DNA of 64,000 nt from Nitrospirota bacterium (lineage in GTDB: Bacteria; Nitrospirota; JACRHL01). Each line of letters begins with the position of its first letter. Position 1 is the first letter of the stretch. The notes below the pieces were generated by a model. It did no database searches. It was not told the origin of the DNA and saw only the letters and a program-made list of their open reading frames with translations. Below, piece after piece: positions 52,889 through 63,848 of the stretch. The stretch covers positions 1 through 64,000 of the forward strand of contig JACRHL010000014.1 of the NCBI GenBank assembly GCA_016212085.1. Reading direction: 5' to 3'. The position numbers and the translations under genes are program-made.

Positions 52889-54271
52889 ATGATCCCCCGC
52901 CGCGCATGGCAATGCATGCTGTTCACCCTGCCGCTGATCGCCGGGCTGCCGGCGCTGGCCGCCCCCGCCCTGGCCGGTCCGGTGCGGGTGGAGACGCTGG
53001 ACAACGGCCTGACGGTGGTGTTGAAGGAGGAGCACAAGGCCCCGGTGGTCAGCTTCCAGGTGTGGTACAAGGTCGGCTCCCGCGACGAGGTGGGCGGCAG
53101 AACCGGCCTGTCACACCTGCTGGAGCACATGATGTTCAAGGGCACCGCCGCCCACGGCAAGGGCGAGTACTCGCGCATCGTCGCCAAGTACGGCGGCACC
53201 GAGAACGCCTTCACCTCCCGCGATTACACCGCCTATTACATGAACTGGGCGCCGCAGCACCTGGACCTGTCGGTGGAGCTGGAGGCGGACCGCATGGTGA
53301 ACCTGCTGGTGGACCCGGAGGAGTTCAACCCGGAGCGCCAGGTGGTGGCCGAGGAGCGGCGCCTGCGCATCGACGACAACCCGGTCTACGCCGCCGTGGA
53401 GCAGCTGTACGCGGTGGCCTATCTGGCCCATCCCTACCGCCAGCCCACCATCGGCTGGATGGACGACTTGGTGCGCCTTTCCCGCGCTGACGCCCATGCC
53501 CACTACAAGCGCTTTTACGCGCCGGACAATGCCACCGTGGTGGTGGTGGGCGACTTTGCGGCCGACGCGCTCCTGGCCAGCATCCGCGCGACCATGGGCG
53601 CCCTGCCGCCCAGCGGCGTGACCCGCGACCCGGTCACCGCCGAACCGGAACAGATGGGCGAGCGGCGCATCACCCTGGAGCGGGAGGCGCAACTGCCGTT
53701 CCTCATCCTGGGCTACCACGTGCCCAACTGGAGGAGCCCGGATGCGGACGCGCTGGTGGTGCTGTCGCAACTTTTGTTCGAGGGCAAGCGCTCGCGCATC
53801 TACGAACGCCTGATCTACACGGACCAGAGCGCGGTGGACGCGAGCGGCGACTACGACCCGCTTGCCACCGACGATCCGTTCTTCTACTTCCACGCCATGG
53901 TGGCCCCCGGCCACGACCCGGCGGCGGTGGAGGCGGCCATCTACGAGGAGGTGGCGCGGTTGCAGACGGAGCCCCCCTCGGAGCGGGAGCTGCAACGGGC
54001 CAAGAACCAGGTGGAGGCGGACTTCCTGTTCGCCCAGGATTCCGCCTATTACCAGGCCATGCGCCTGGGCGAGGCGGTCAGCGTGGGGGCGGGGGTGGAC
54101 TATGTGGACACCTTCCCCGAACGCATCCGCCGGGTGACCGCGGACGACGTGACCCGTGTGGCGCGCGCCTATCTGCTGGCTGCCCACCGCACCGTGGCAT
54201 GGATGAATCCCACGCCGAGCCCCACGGCGCAACCGGCGGCGCAACCGGCGGACGGGGAGGCCGGCTCGTGA
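52889..54271 (+). CDS. M16 zinc protease, catalytic partner
   Basis: A 460-residue exported (signal peptide to about residue 29) M16B protease. The inverted zinc motif HxxEH is at H76-H80 (HLLEH), and the third ligand is probably E156 in VVAEERRLR. It is the active member of a pair whose second gene follows with a GTGA overlap. Family members degrade or process peptides in the periplasm; the substrate is unknown. Confidence 0.92.
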   Translation: MIPRRAWQCMLFTLPLIAGLPALAAPALAGPVRVETLDNGLTVVLKEEHKAPVVSFQVWYKVGSRDEVGGRTGLSHLLEHMMFKGTAAHGKGEYSRIVAKYGGTENAFTSRDYTAYYMNWAPQHLDLSVELEADRMVNLLVDPEEFNPERQVVAEERRLRIDDNPVYAAVEQLYAVAYLAHPYRQPTIGWMDDLVRLSRADAHAHYKRFYAPDNATVVVVGDFAADALLASIRATMGALPPSGVTRDPVTAEPEQMGERRITLEREAQLPFLILGYHVPNWRSPDADALVVLSQLLFEGKRSRIYERLIYTDQSAVDASGDYDPLATDDPFFYFHAMVAPGHDPAAVEAAIYEEVARLQTEPPSERELQRAKNQVEADFLFAQDSAYYQAMRLGEAVSVGAGVDYVDTFPERIRRVTADDVTRVARAYLLAAHRTVAWMNPTPSPTAQPAAQPADGEAGS

Positions 54272-55590
54272 TCCGCGCCCTGCTGGCGTTCCTGCTGCTG
54301 TGCCTGGCCGCGCCCGCCGGGGCGGCGGACATCCGGGTGCACCGGGAAACCCTGCCCAACGGCCTGGTGTTGCAGGTGGTCGCGCGTCCGGCGCTGCCCA
54401 TCGTGACCGTCGAGATGGGGGTGCGCGCCGGCGCCAGCCGCGACCCGGCGGGCAAGGCGGGCACCGCCAACCTGGCGGCGGCCCTGCTCACCGAGGGCAC
54501 CGCCACCCGCAGCGCCGCCGAGATCGCCGAGGCCATCGAGTTCGTGGGCGGCAGCATCGGCGCCGAGGCGGATCGGGACTATGCCACCCTGTCCCTGTCC
54601 GTGCTCTCGCGCGACCTGTCCATGGGGCTGCACGTGCTGGCGGACGTGGCGCGCCACCCGGCCTTCGCGCCGGACGAATTCGAGCGGGTGCGCAAGGAGG
54701 TGGCGGGCGCCATCCGGGCGGACGAGGACAACCCCGGCCGGGTGGCGGCCAAGGCCTTCGACCGCGCCCTGTTCGGCGACCATCCCTACGCCCGGCCGGT
54801 GGAGGGCGACACGGACGGCATCGCCGCCATCACCCGCGACGACGTGGCCGCCTTCCACGCCACCCACTACGTGCCCAACAACGCCGTGCTGAGCTTCGTG
54901 GGCGACGTCACCCCGGACATGGCCCGGGCGCTGGCCACCGAGGTGTTCGGCGACTGGGCGCGGCGGCCCCTCGCGCCGGAGCCGGCACAGGCGCCGCCGG
55001 AGCTGCCCGACAGCCGCCTGCTGACCATCGACCGGCCCGTGGCCCAGGCCAACGTGGTGCTGGGCCACGTGGGCATCACCCGTGACAACCCGGACTTCTA
55101 CCCGGTGGTGGTGATGAACTACATCCTGGGCGGTGGCGGCTTCACCTCGCGGGTGGTGAAGAGCGTGCGCGACGACCAGGGGCTCGCCTATTCCGTCTTC
55201 ACCGCCTTCGACGCGCGCCGCCAGCCGGGCACCTTCAGCGCCGTGTTCCAGACCCGCAACGACAATGCCAATCAGGCCATCCGCAGCGTGCTCGCCGAGT
55301 TGCGCCGCATCCAGGACGCGCCGGTGACCGATCAGGAGCTGGACGAGGCCAAGTCGTACCTGGAGGGCAGCTTCCCGCTGCGCCTCGACACCAACCGCAA
55401 GACCGCCTACCTGCTCACCTTCATCGAGATGTACGGGCTGGGGGTCGACTATTTCGACGACTACCTGGCGCGGATCCGGCGCGTGACCGCCGCCGACGTG
55501 CAGCGGGTGGCCCGGCAATACCTGCGGCCGGACGCCATGCAGTGGGTGGTGGTGGCCGATCAGGAGGCGGCGGCGGTTGCGGCGCCCTAG
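54268..55590 (+). CDS. M16 protease homologue, non-catalytic partner
   Basis: A 440-residue exported protein with the same two-domain fold but no HxxEH: the equivalent segment reads GTANLAAALLTEGTATR. It keeps the C-terminal R/Y-type motif (SRVVKSVRDDQGLAYSV), which in such heterodimers helps bind the substrate. Together with the previous gene it resembles the two-chain M16B enzymes. GTG 54268 starts within the upstream stop. Confidence 0.92.
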   Translation: MIRALLAFLLLCLAAPAGAADIRVHRETLPNGLVLQVVARPALPIVTVEMGVRAGASRDPAGKAGTANLAAALLTEGTATRSAAEIAEAIEFVGGSIGAEADRDYATLSLSVLSRDLSMGLHVLADVARHPAFAPDEFERVRKEVAGAIRADEDNPGRVAAKAFDRALFGDHPYARPVEGDTDGIAAITRDDVAAFHATHYVPNNAVLSFVGDVTPDMARALATEVFGDWARRPLAPEPAQAPPELPDSRLLTIDRPVAQANVVLGHVGITRDNPDFYPVVVMNYILGGGGFTSRVVKSVRDDQGLAYSVFTAFDARRQPGTFSAVFQTRNDNANQAIRSVLAELRRIQDAPVTDQELDEAKSYLEGSFPLRLDTNRKTAYLLTFIEMYGLGVDYFDDYLARIRRVTAADVQRVARQYLRPDAMQWVVVADQEAAAVAAP

Positions 55591-56266
55591 GGCCGCATGG
55601 GCGCTGCTGGTGGCGGCCGCCCTGCTGGGGCCGGCCGCCGCCCTGGCGCAGGAACCCGCCGCGCCGGTGGGTGCGGCGCCGGCCGCCGCGTCGTCGGCGG
55701 AGGCGCCGGCCCGGGAGCCCGTGTACCTGGCCGCCGACCTGGTCATCACCGAGCTGGACGGGGAGGGGGCCGAAACCGTCAAGCGCATGCGCCTGCACAA
55801 GCTTGGCAACAAGGTGCGCACGGTGGCCGAGCTGGCGGAGGGCGACCGCTTCGTGGGCGACACCCTGTACGACTACGACCGCGGCGAGTATTTCCGCAAG
55901 CTGGCGGATCAGGACATCACCTTCTCCTACCGGATGCTCACCCGCGACCGGGTGCGCGCCCAGATCTTCGGCTTCATGGACAAGCCGGCGGATGACCCGG
56001 AGTTCCGGGTGAAGGTGAACGACGATGTCCCCTTCGACGGCCATTCCTGCACCCTGTCATTGGTGGGATTTCCCGCCGCCGGGCGCATCCACGCCCTGCA
56101 CTGGGTATGGCAGGCGAACGACCTGGACGGGGCGGTGGTGCGGGTGGTGTTCCCGGAGGACTACGACCATATCACCATCGTGGAATACCTGGGCGCCAGC
56201 GCGGCACCGTTCGACCCGGCGGCGGTGCAACTGCCGCCGGACACGGTGGTGATGAGCGCGTTCTAG
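55577..56266 (+). CDS. Exported protein, LolA-like fold possible
   Basis: A 229-residue protein with a signal peptide (AAWALLVAAALLGPAAALAQ) and a beta-rich body (HKLGNKVRTVAELAEGDRFVGDTLYDYDRGEYF, split by short turns, then DGHSCTLSLVGF). No catalytic motif is visible; the pattern resembles outer-membrane lipoprotein carrier or DUF4412-type folds. The start is TTG 55577 after AGGAGG at 9 bases, inside the end of the M16 gene (14-bp overlap). The stop TAG begins one copy of the TAGGGCCTGTTGACA repeat. Confidence 0.72.
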   Translation: MRRPRAAWALLVAAALLGPAAALAQEPAAPVGAAPAAASSAEAPAREPVYLAADLVITELDGEGAETVKRMRLHKLGNKVRTVAELAEGDRFVGDTLYDYDRGEYFRKLADQDITFSYRMLTRDRVRAQIFGFMDKPADDPEFRVKVNDDVPFDGHSCTLSLVGFPAAGRIHALHWVWQANDLDGAVVRVVFPEDYDHITIVEYLGASAAPFDPAAVQLPPDTVVMSAF

Positions 56267-56302
56267 GGCCTGTTGACACAAATGCAACGCCGCCTTTGCA
56301 TT

Positions 56303-56334
56303 GGCGGGCACCGGCCCTGGGGCCGGTGCCCGCC
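56303..56334 (+). terminator. Hairpin after the M16 operon
   Basis: A perfect 14-bp stem, GGCGGGCACCGGCC (56303-56316) with its complement at 56321-56334, closed by CTGG. No T-run follows. It separates the M16 operon from the glyoxalase gene, whose GGGAGG begins 10 bp later. Confidence 0.6.
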
Positions 56335-56356
56335 GGGAACCAACGGGAGGATTGCC

Positions 56357-56743
56357 ATGGCGATCGAGGTGAAGGGGCTGCTGCACACCCGCATGCGGGT
56401 GACGGACATGGCCGCCACGGTGCGCTTCTACACCCACGTGCTGGGGCTGCGGGTGGTTTCCCGGCACCGCTCGCCGCGCGGCTCGGAGCTGGTGTTCCTG
56501 GACGTGCCCGGCTCCCGCGAGCAGATCGAATTGTGCAGCTTTCCCGCCAGCGGCGCGGTGCGCTGTCCGGAGGATCTCGTGCATCTGGCATTCCGGGTGG
56601 AAAACATGGATGATACGGTGGCGCGCCTGGCGGAACTGGGGGTGCCCGTCAGCGACGGCCCCACGGAGAGCCGTTCCGGGCGTTTTTGCTTCATCGACGC
56701 CCCGGAGGGGTACGAGATCGAGCTGATCGAGACGCGTGGCTGA
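56357..56743 (+). CDS. Glyoxalase I-like VOC protein
   Basis: A 128-residue VOC-fold protein. The four metal positions of glyoxalase I can be traced: H in LLHTRMRV, E in REQIEL, H in DLVHLAFRV, and E in GYEIELIE. TVRFYTHVLGLRVVSRH is like GloA. It probably isomerises the methylglyoxal-glutathione adduct, but other VOC activities remain possible. Confidence 0.83.
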   Translation: MAIEVKGLLHTRMRVTDMAATVRFYTHVLGLRVVSRHRSPRGSELVFLDVPGSREQIELCSFPASGAVRCPEDLVHLAFRVENMDDTVARLAELGVPVSDGPTESRSGRFCFIDAPEGYEIELIETRG

Positions 56744-56772
56744 CGGGGCCGCGCCCAACAGGGGAGGGCGAC

Positions 56773-57264
56773 ATGGGTGCTGCCGTCAACCGGGTGCGGA
56801 TCGCCGCCGCCGCGCTGTTGTGCGTGGTGCTTGGCGCCTGCGCCCCCAAGGAGGTGGTGCGGCCCGGCAGCGATGCGTACCGCCCCACCCCCTATCTGTC
56901 CGTGGTCACCGTCACCGGCAACGACGTTCCGGGTGAATTGGTGGTGCGCGAGGCAAACGCCTGGCTGGGCAACGGCGAGGACGTGTTGCAGGTGCCGCTG
57001 CATGGCCGGGTGGACGCCACCCTCAACGCCTGGATCAACGGTCACGGGCAGTTCGTCGGCCATTGGGAACGCGACGGCGAGGTGGTGGACCGGGTATCCG
57101 CCTTCATCACCTACGGCGAGACCCTGCGCGTCACCCTGAACGGCCCCACCGTGTTCCCCGCCGAGAACCCGGGGCGCTACCACGTGCGCTTCGTGATCGA
57201 ATCGCCGCAGGGCGGCCCGGCACTGCCGGAACTCACCTACGAGGTGATGGACCCCTTCCGCTAA
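56773..57264 (+). CDS. Small lipoprotein of unknown function
   Basis: A 163-residue lipoprotein. The signal peptide ends in the lipobox LGAC (cysteine near residue 23). The mature part is beta-rich (VRVTLNGPTVFPAENPGRYHV-like strands, ending LTYEVMDPFR) and includes WINGHGQFVGHWERDGEVV. No family recognised. GGGGAGG lies 5 bases before the ATG. Its stop overlaps the convergent TauE gene by 4 bp. Confidence 0.78.
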   Translation: MGAAVNRVRIAAAALLCVVLGACAPKEVVRPGSDAYRPTPYLSVVTVTGNDVPGELVVREANAWLGNGEDVLQVPLHGRVDATLNAWINGHGQFVGHWERDGEVVDRVSAFITYGETLRVTLNGPTVFPAENPGRYHVRFVIESPQGGPALPELTYEVMDPFR

Positions 57265-58052
57265 CCGGCCAGCATCAGCACGCCGGCCCCCGCCAGGAAC
57301 ACGGCGAACACCCGCTTCAGCACCAATCCGGACAGGCGGTGCGCCAGGCGCGCGCCCAGGGGCGCCATGACCATGCTGCCGGCGGCCACCGGCAGGAAGG
57401 CGGGCAGGAGCACGTAGCCCAGGCCCGCCGCCTGCGGGTCGTGCCAGCCGAACGCGACGAAACCCAGCGTGCCGGCCAGCGCGATGGGCAGGCCGCAGGC
57501 GGCGGACGTGGCGATGGCCTCGTGGATGCCCACGCGGCGGCGCAGCAGATAGGGCACGGTAAGGGTGCCGCCGCCAATGCCCACCAGGGCGCTCAGGGTG
57601 CCGATGGCGCCGCCCACCAGCGGTGATTCGGGGCCGCGCGGCGCCGTTTCCGCCGGCACGAGCCGCGGCTGCACGGCGATGCGCAGCGCCACCACCAGCT
57701 CGAACAGCCCCACCGCCAGCCTCAGTCCGCCGCCGGGCAGCAGCCTGGCGAGCGCCGCCCCCGCCACCGCCCCGGCGGCGAGCCCCGGAGCCAGGCGCCG
57801 CACCCGCCCCCAGTTGACCCGCCCCATCCGGTGGTGGGCATGGGTGGAGGCCACCGAGGTGACGGTGATCACCGCCAGCGAGGTGCCCACCGCCGTGTGC
57901 ACCAGGGCGTCCGCCGGCATGCCGCGGGCGGCCAGGACCACCGTCAGGCCGGGCACGATCACCAGCCCGCCGCCCACCCCCAGCAGGCCGGCGAGCAGGC
58001 CGGCCAGGGCGCCGATGGCAAGGTAGGCGGTCAGGTACAGGGGGGCGTCCAC
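57261..58052 (-). CDS. TauE/SafE-family anion permease
   Basis: A 263-residue membrane protein with about eight spans. The two internal halves carry the family motif GLLAGLLGVGGGLVIVPGL and TLSALVGIGGGTLTVPYLL. TauE/SafE proteins export or import sulfite, sulfoacetate or related anions; the substrate is unknown. Start is GTG 58052, 28 bp after argA on the same strand. Confidence 0.88.
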   Translation of the reverse strand: MDAPLYLTAYLAIGALAGLLAGLLGVGGGLVIVPGLTVVLAARGMPADALVHTAVGTSLAVITVTSVASTHAHHRMGRVNWGRVRRLAPGLAAGAVAGAALARLLPGGGLRLAVGLFELVVALRIAVQPRLVPAETAPRGPESPLVGGAIGTLSALVGIGGGTLTVPYLLRRRVGIHEAIATSAACGLPIALAGTLGFVAFGWHDPQAAGLGYVLLPAFLPVAAGSMVMAPLGARLAHRLSGLVLKRVFAVFLAGAGVLMLAG

Positions 58053-58080
58053 CGGGCCTGCTGGGGGTGGACGGCGGGCG

Positions 58081-59400
58081 TCACGCGATCTCCTTGATGT
58101 ACACCTTGGAATTGCGCTGGTAGTTGATCATCGCCCGCCGCGTCACCGGCAGCTCCCCCAGCGCCCCGGCCACGAAGCCGCGCTCCAGGAACCAGTGGGC
58201 GGTCTGGGTGGTGAGCACGAACAGGCGCCCCATGCCGTGCGCCGCCAGCTCCCGCTCGGCGCGCGCCAGCAGGGCGCCGGCGCGGCCGCCCTGGCGGTAG
58301 TCCGGGTGCACCGCCAGGCACGCCAGCTCCGCCACCCCGTCGTCCGGGTAGGGGTGGCAGGCGGCGCAGGCCACCACCATGCCGTCGCGCTCCATCACCC
58401 AGAAGTCGCCGATCTGGGTCTCCAGCACCTCCCGCGAGCGCCGCACCAGCACGCCCGCCTGTTCCAGGGGGGTGATCAGCTCGATGATGCCGCCCACGTC
58501 GTCGATGGCGGCGGGGCGGATCGCCTCGAAGCGTTCGGCGGTGATCAGCGTGCCCACGCCGTCGCGGGTGAACAGCTCCAGCAGCAGGCCTCCGGCGCAC
58601 TGGCGGTCGATCAGGTGGGCGCGGCGCACGCCCCCCTCCAGGGCGGCGATGGCGGCGGACACGGTGCGCGGCAGGTCGCCGTCCGCCGGCTGGCCGGCCC
58701 GCCAGGCGCGGGCGTCGGCGGGGCTCAGCTCGCGGGCCAGGGCGCCGGATTCGGTGGTCATGCCGCCCTCGGTGAGGCACAGCAGCTTGTCGGCCCCCAC
58801 CGCCACGGCGGCGGACCGGGCCACCTCGATGGCGCTGAGGTTGAAGGTTTCGCCGGTGGGTGAATACCCCACGGGGGACAGCAGCACCACGTTGCCATCC
58901 GCCAGTTGGCGGCGGATGGCCTCGCCGTCGATGCGGCGCACCTGGCCGGTGTGGCCGAAATCCACGCCGTCCCTCACGCCGATGGGGCGGGCGGTGACGA
59001 AGTTGCCCGACACCACGCGGATGCGCGCCCCGGCCATGGGCGAGTTGGCGAGGCCCATGGAGAGCCGGGCCTCCACCTCGGTGCGCACCAGGCCCGCCGC
59101 CTCCTTCACCGCCTCCATGGCGGCGGGGGTGGTGACCCGCAAGCCCTCCGCGTAGGCGCCGCCCTCCCCCTGCGCGGCGAGGCGCGCCGCCACCTGCGGG
59201 CGGGTGCCGGGAACCAGGATCAGGCGCACGCCCAGGGCGTCGAGCAGGGCGAGGTAGTGGATCAACTCGGCAAGGCCGCCCCCGGCCAGCGCCTCGCCGC
59301 CGAAGGTGATGACGAAGGTGCGGCCGCGGTGGGCGTTGATGTAGGGCGAGGCGCCGCGCAGCCAGTGGACGAAGGCTTCCGGCGTTTGCTGTGGGGGCAT
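58081..59400 (-). CDS. argA: N-acetylglutamate synthase
   Basis: A 439-residue ArgA (E. coli 443). The N-terminal amino-acid kinase-like domain (about 15-285; FVITFGGEALAGGGL, VNFGHTG-like substrate loop) binds arginine for feedback control, and the C-terminal GNAT domain (about 290-435) has LACLAVHPDYRQGGRAGALL, the acetyl-CoA loop. It makes N-acetylglutamate, first step of arginine synthesis. The gene order argE-argA is clear, 10 bp apart. Confidence 0.94.
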   Translation of the reverse strand: MPPQQTPEAFVHWLRGASPYINAHRGRTFVITFGGEALAGGGLAELIHYLALLDALGVRLILVPGTRPQVAARLAAQGEGGAYAEGLRVTTPAAMEAVKEAAGLVRTEVEARLSMGLANSPMAGARIRVVSGNFVTARPIGVRDGVDFGHTGQVRRIDGEAIRRQLADGNVVLLSPVGYSPTGETFNLSAIEVARSAAVAVGADKLLCLTEGGMTTESGALARELSPADARAWRAGQPADGDLPRTVSAAIAALEGGVRRAHLIDRQCAGGLLLELFTRDGVGTLITAERFEAIRPAAIDDVGGIIELITPLEQAGVLVRRSREVLETQIGDFWVMERDGMVVACAACHPYPDDGVAELACLAVHPDYRQGGRAGALLARAERELAAHGMGRLFVLTTQTAHWFLERGFVAGALGELPVTRRAMINYQRNSKVYIKEIA

Positions 59401-59410
59401 GAGGTCTCCG

Positions 59411-60574
59411 TCAGGCCATGCAGAAGCGGTGCGCCAGGTTGCGCAGCAGGTCGATGGTGGGGGCGATCCGGTCCAGCGCCAGGTATTCGTCCGGCTGATG
59501 GGCCTGGGCCAGGTCGCCGGGGCCCAGGATGACCGTGTCCATCCCCATCGCCGTGAGGAACGGCCCCTCGGTGCCGAAGGTGACGGCGCCGGCGGGGGTG
59601 CCGGTCAGCTCCTCCGCCGCGCGCACGATGGGGGCGGTGCGCGGGGTCTCCAGGGGCGGCACGCCGTCGAACAGGGCCTCGAAGCGGACCGTGGCGCCGC
59701 TGCCCCGCACGGCGTGGGTCACCCGCTCCTGCAATTCCGCCCGCAGCGCCTCGATGGCCATGCCCGGCAGCGGCCGGAGGTCGATGTGCAGGGTGCAGTC
59801 GGGACAGATGCGGTTGGGGTTGTCGCCACCGTGGATGTGGCCCAGGTTGAGGGTGGGCACCGGCACCTTGAAACGGGCGTCCGTGTACCGTTCCGCCAGC
59901 CTGGCGCGCCAGTCCATCAGCTCGCCCAGCACCCGGTACATGGCGTCCAGGGCGTTCACCCCCTGGGACGGGTCGCTGGAGTGGCCGGACCGCCCGGTGA
60001 TGTGGATGGCCTCCATCATGATGCCCTTGTGCAGGTGCACCGGCTTGAGCGACGTGGGCTCGCCGATCACCGCGTGGCGCGCCGCCGGGCGGCCGGCGGC
60101 CACCAGCGCCTTGGCGCCGGACATGCTGGTCTCCTCGTCGGCGGTGGCGAGCACGATGAGGGGGGTGGTGAGGCGCCCGGCGTCCAGCCCGCGCACCGCC
60201 TCGATCGCCAGCGGGAAGAAGCCCTTCATGTCCGCCGTGCCCAGGCCGTACAGGCGGCCGTTGGCCACGGTGAGGGTGAACGGGTCGTGGCGCCAGCGCC
60301 CGGCGTCGAACGGCACCGTGTCCGTGTGGCCGGCGAGCACCAGGCCGCCGGGGCCCCGGCCCAGGGTGGCGATGAGGTTGGCCTTGCCGGGCCGGTCGGG
60401 GATGGGCATCACCTCGCAGGAAAAGCCCAGGTCATCCAGCCAGCCGGCGAGCAGGTCGATCACCGGCCGGTTGCCCTGGTCCAGGCCGGGCCGGGCGGAA
60501 CTCACCGACGGGGCGGCGACCAGGGCCGTCAGCATCTCGACGATGCCGGGCGTGGGGTGGGTTGCGGGGCTCAC
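59411..60574 (-). CDS. argE: Acetylornithine deacetylase
   Basis: A 387-residue M20 deacetylase. Metal-site motifs are LAGHTDTVPFD, GLGTADMKGF, ADEETSMSGA (general base Glu-Glu) and VIGEPTSLKPV; the final histidine is in QAHQPDEYL. It releases ornithine from N-acetylornithine in the linear arginine pathway. Having argA and argE together suggests the linear rather than the cyclic route. Start is GTG 60574. Confidence 0.94.
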   Translation of the reverse strand: MSPATHPTPGIVEMLTALVAAPSVSSARPGLDQGNRPVIDLLAGWLDDLGFSCEVMPIPDRPGKANLIATLGRGPGGLVLAGHTDTVPFDAGRWRHDPFTLTVANGRLYGLGTADMKGFFPLAIEAVRGLDAGRLTTPLIVLATADEETSMSGAKALVAAGRPAARHAVIGEPTSLKPVHLHKGIMMEAIHITGRSGHSSDPSQGVNALDAMYRVLGELMDWRARLAERYTDARFKVPVPTLNLGHIHGGDNPNRICPDCTLHIDLRPLPGMAIEALRAELQERVTHAVRGSGATVRFEALFDGVPPLETPRTAPIVRAAEELTGTPAGAVTFGTEGPFLTAMGMDTVILGPGDLAQAHQPDEYLALDRIAPTIDLLRNLAHRFCMA

Positions 60575-60601
60575 ACCTGGGATTGTGCGGATTGGCGGGG
60601 C

Positions 60602-60639
60602 AAAAAAAAAGGGGGGAGGCGTCTGCCTCCCCCCTTTTC
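60602..60639 (-). terminator. Intrinsic terminator of nrdJ
   Basis: A GC-rich stem, GGGGGGAGGC paired with GCCTCCCCCC around GTCT, flanked by A/T pairs. On the minus strand it ends in nine consecutive T (complement of 60602-60610), 10 bp after the nrdJ stop. A textbook intrinsic terminator separating nrdJ from argE. Confidence 0.93.
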
Positions 60640-60648
60640 ATCGCCGGG

Positions 60649-63423
<2,775 letters not shown>

Positions 63424-63571
63424 TTTACCCCTCTTTTTATATTTGGTTCGGGCGCGGCGCCCCTCGCGCGGCGCGGTGGAAACGATGGAGGTGGCGATCC
63501 CCCGTTGCCGAGGGGCCGTCCCAGGGGGCCGAAGGTACCAGTGGAGGTGGGGGGGGAGTCAATAGGCGTTT

Positions 63572-63618
63572 CCACAAGATGTTGTGTCTATCAAGATGCG
63601 TGCCACATCATATGGTGT
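63572..63618. promoter_or_regulatory. Tandem NrdR boxes upstream of nrdJ
   Basis: Box 1 CCACAAGATGTTGTGT (63572-63587) matches 13 of 16 positions of the NrdR consensus and box 2 CCACATCATATGGTGT (63603-63618) matches 12. They start exactly 31 bp apart (15-bp gap), the usual helical phasing for tandem NrdR binding. Box 2 overlaps a minus-strand -10, TATGAT (63612-63607), 18 bp from TTATCC (63636-63631), so NrdR bound with dATP/ATP should block transcription of nrdJ. Confidence 0.85.
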
Positions 63619-63627
63619 TCATAATGC

Positions 63628-63636
63628 TGTGGATAA
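63628..63636 (-). promoter_or_regulatory. Perfect DnaA box near the nrdJ promoter
   Basis: TTATCCACA on the minus strand is the consensus DnaA box. It lies 9 bp from NrdR box 2 and covers the predicted -35. A single box can arise by chance, but the position next to a ribonucleotide reductase promoter parallels E. coli nrdAB, where DnaA sites control expression. Confidence 0.55.
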
Positions 63637-63848
63637 CCCTGTGCGACGAGGGGGTTTGGGCCCCGTTTTCGGGGCGTTGGCGGTACCCTGGGGATAAAGC
63701 GTGTGCCCGGCCCGGCGGCGTGGTATTCTCTGCTCGATTTTTTTCGTGCGTGCCGATGCGGACCGTCGGGGTGCCAGGGGGCGTCCCGGATGGGGCGTTT
63801 TCCGTTCCCGAAGGCCGCGCCGGCCGTGGTTTTTCTTTTGGAGGTAGC

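Larger units (their letters stand above)
63424..63848. other. nrdJ/dapA divergent intergenic region
   Basis: These 425 bp contain no credible gene. The nrdJ side (63424-63560) is a GC-rich leader of about 175 nt with several short hairpins; I looked for a cobalamin riboswitch B12 box and did not find one. The centre holds the NrdR and DnaA sites. The dapA side has a possible -10, TATTCT (63724-63729), without a good -35. Confidence 0.6.

Noticed and set aside
63424-63571. Cobalamin riboswitch upstream of nrdJ
   Set aside because: The leader is long enough, but the conserved B12 box and core sequences are absent; control is better explained by NrdR.
63689-63697. Second DnaA box (TTATCCCCA on the minus strand)
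   Set aside because: One mismatch at an important position and no link to a promoter; not enough to call.
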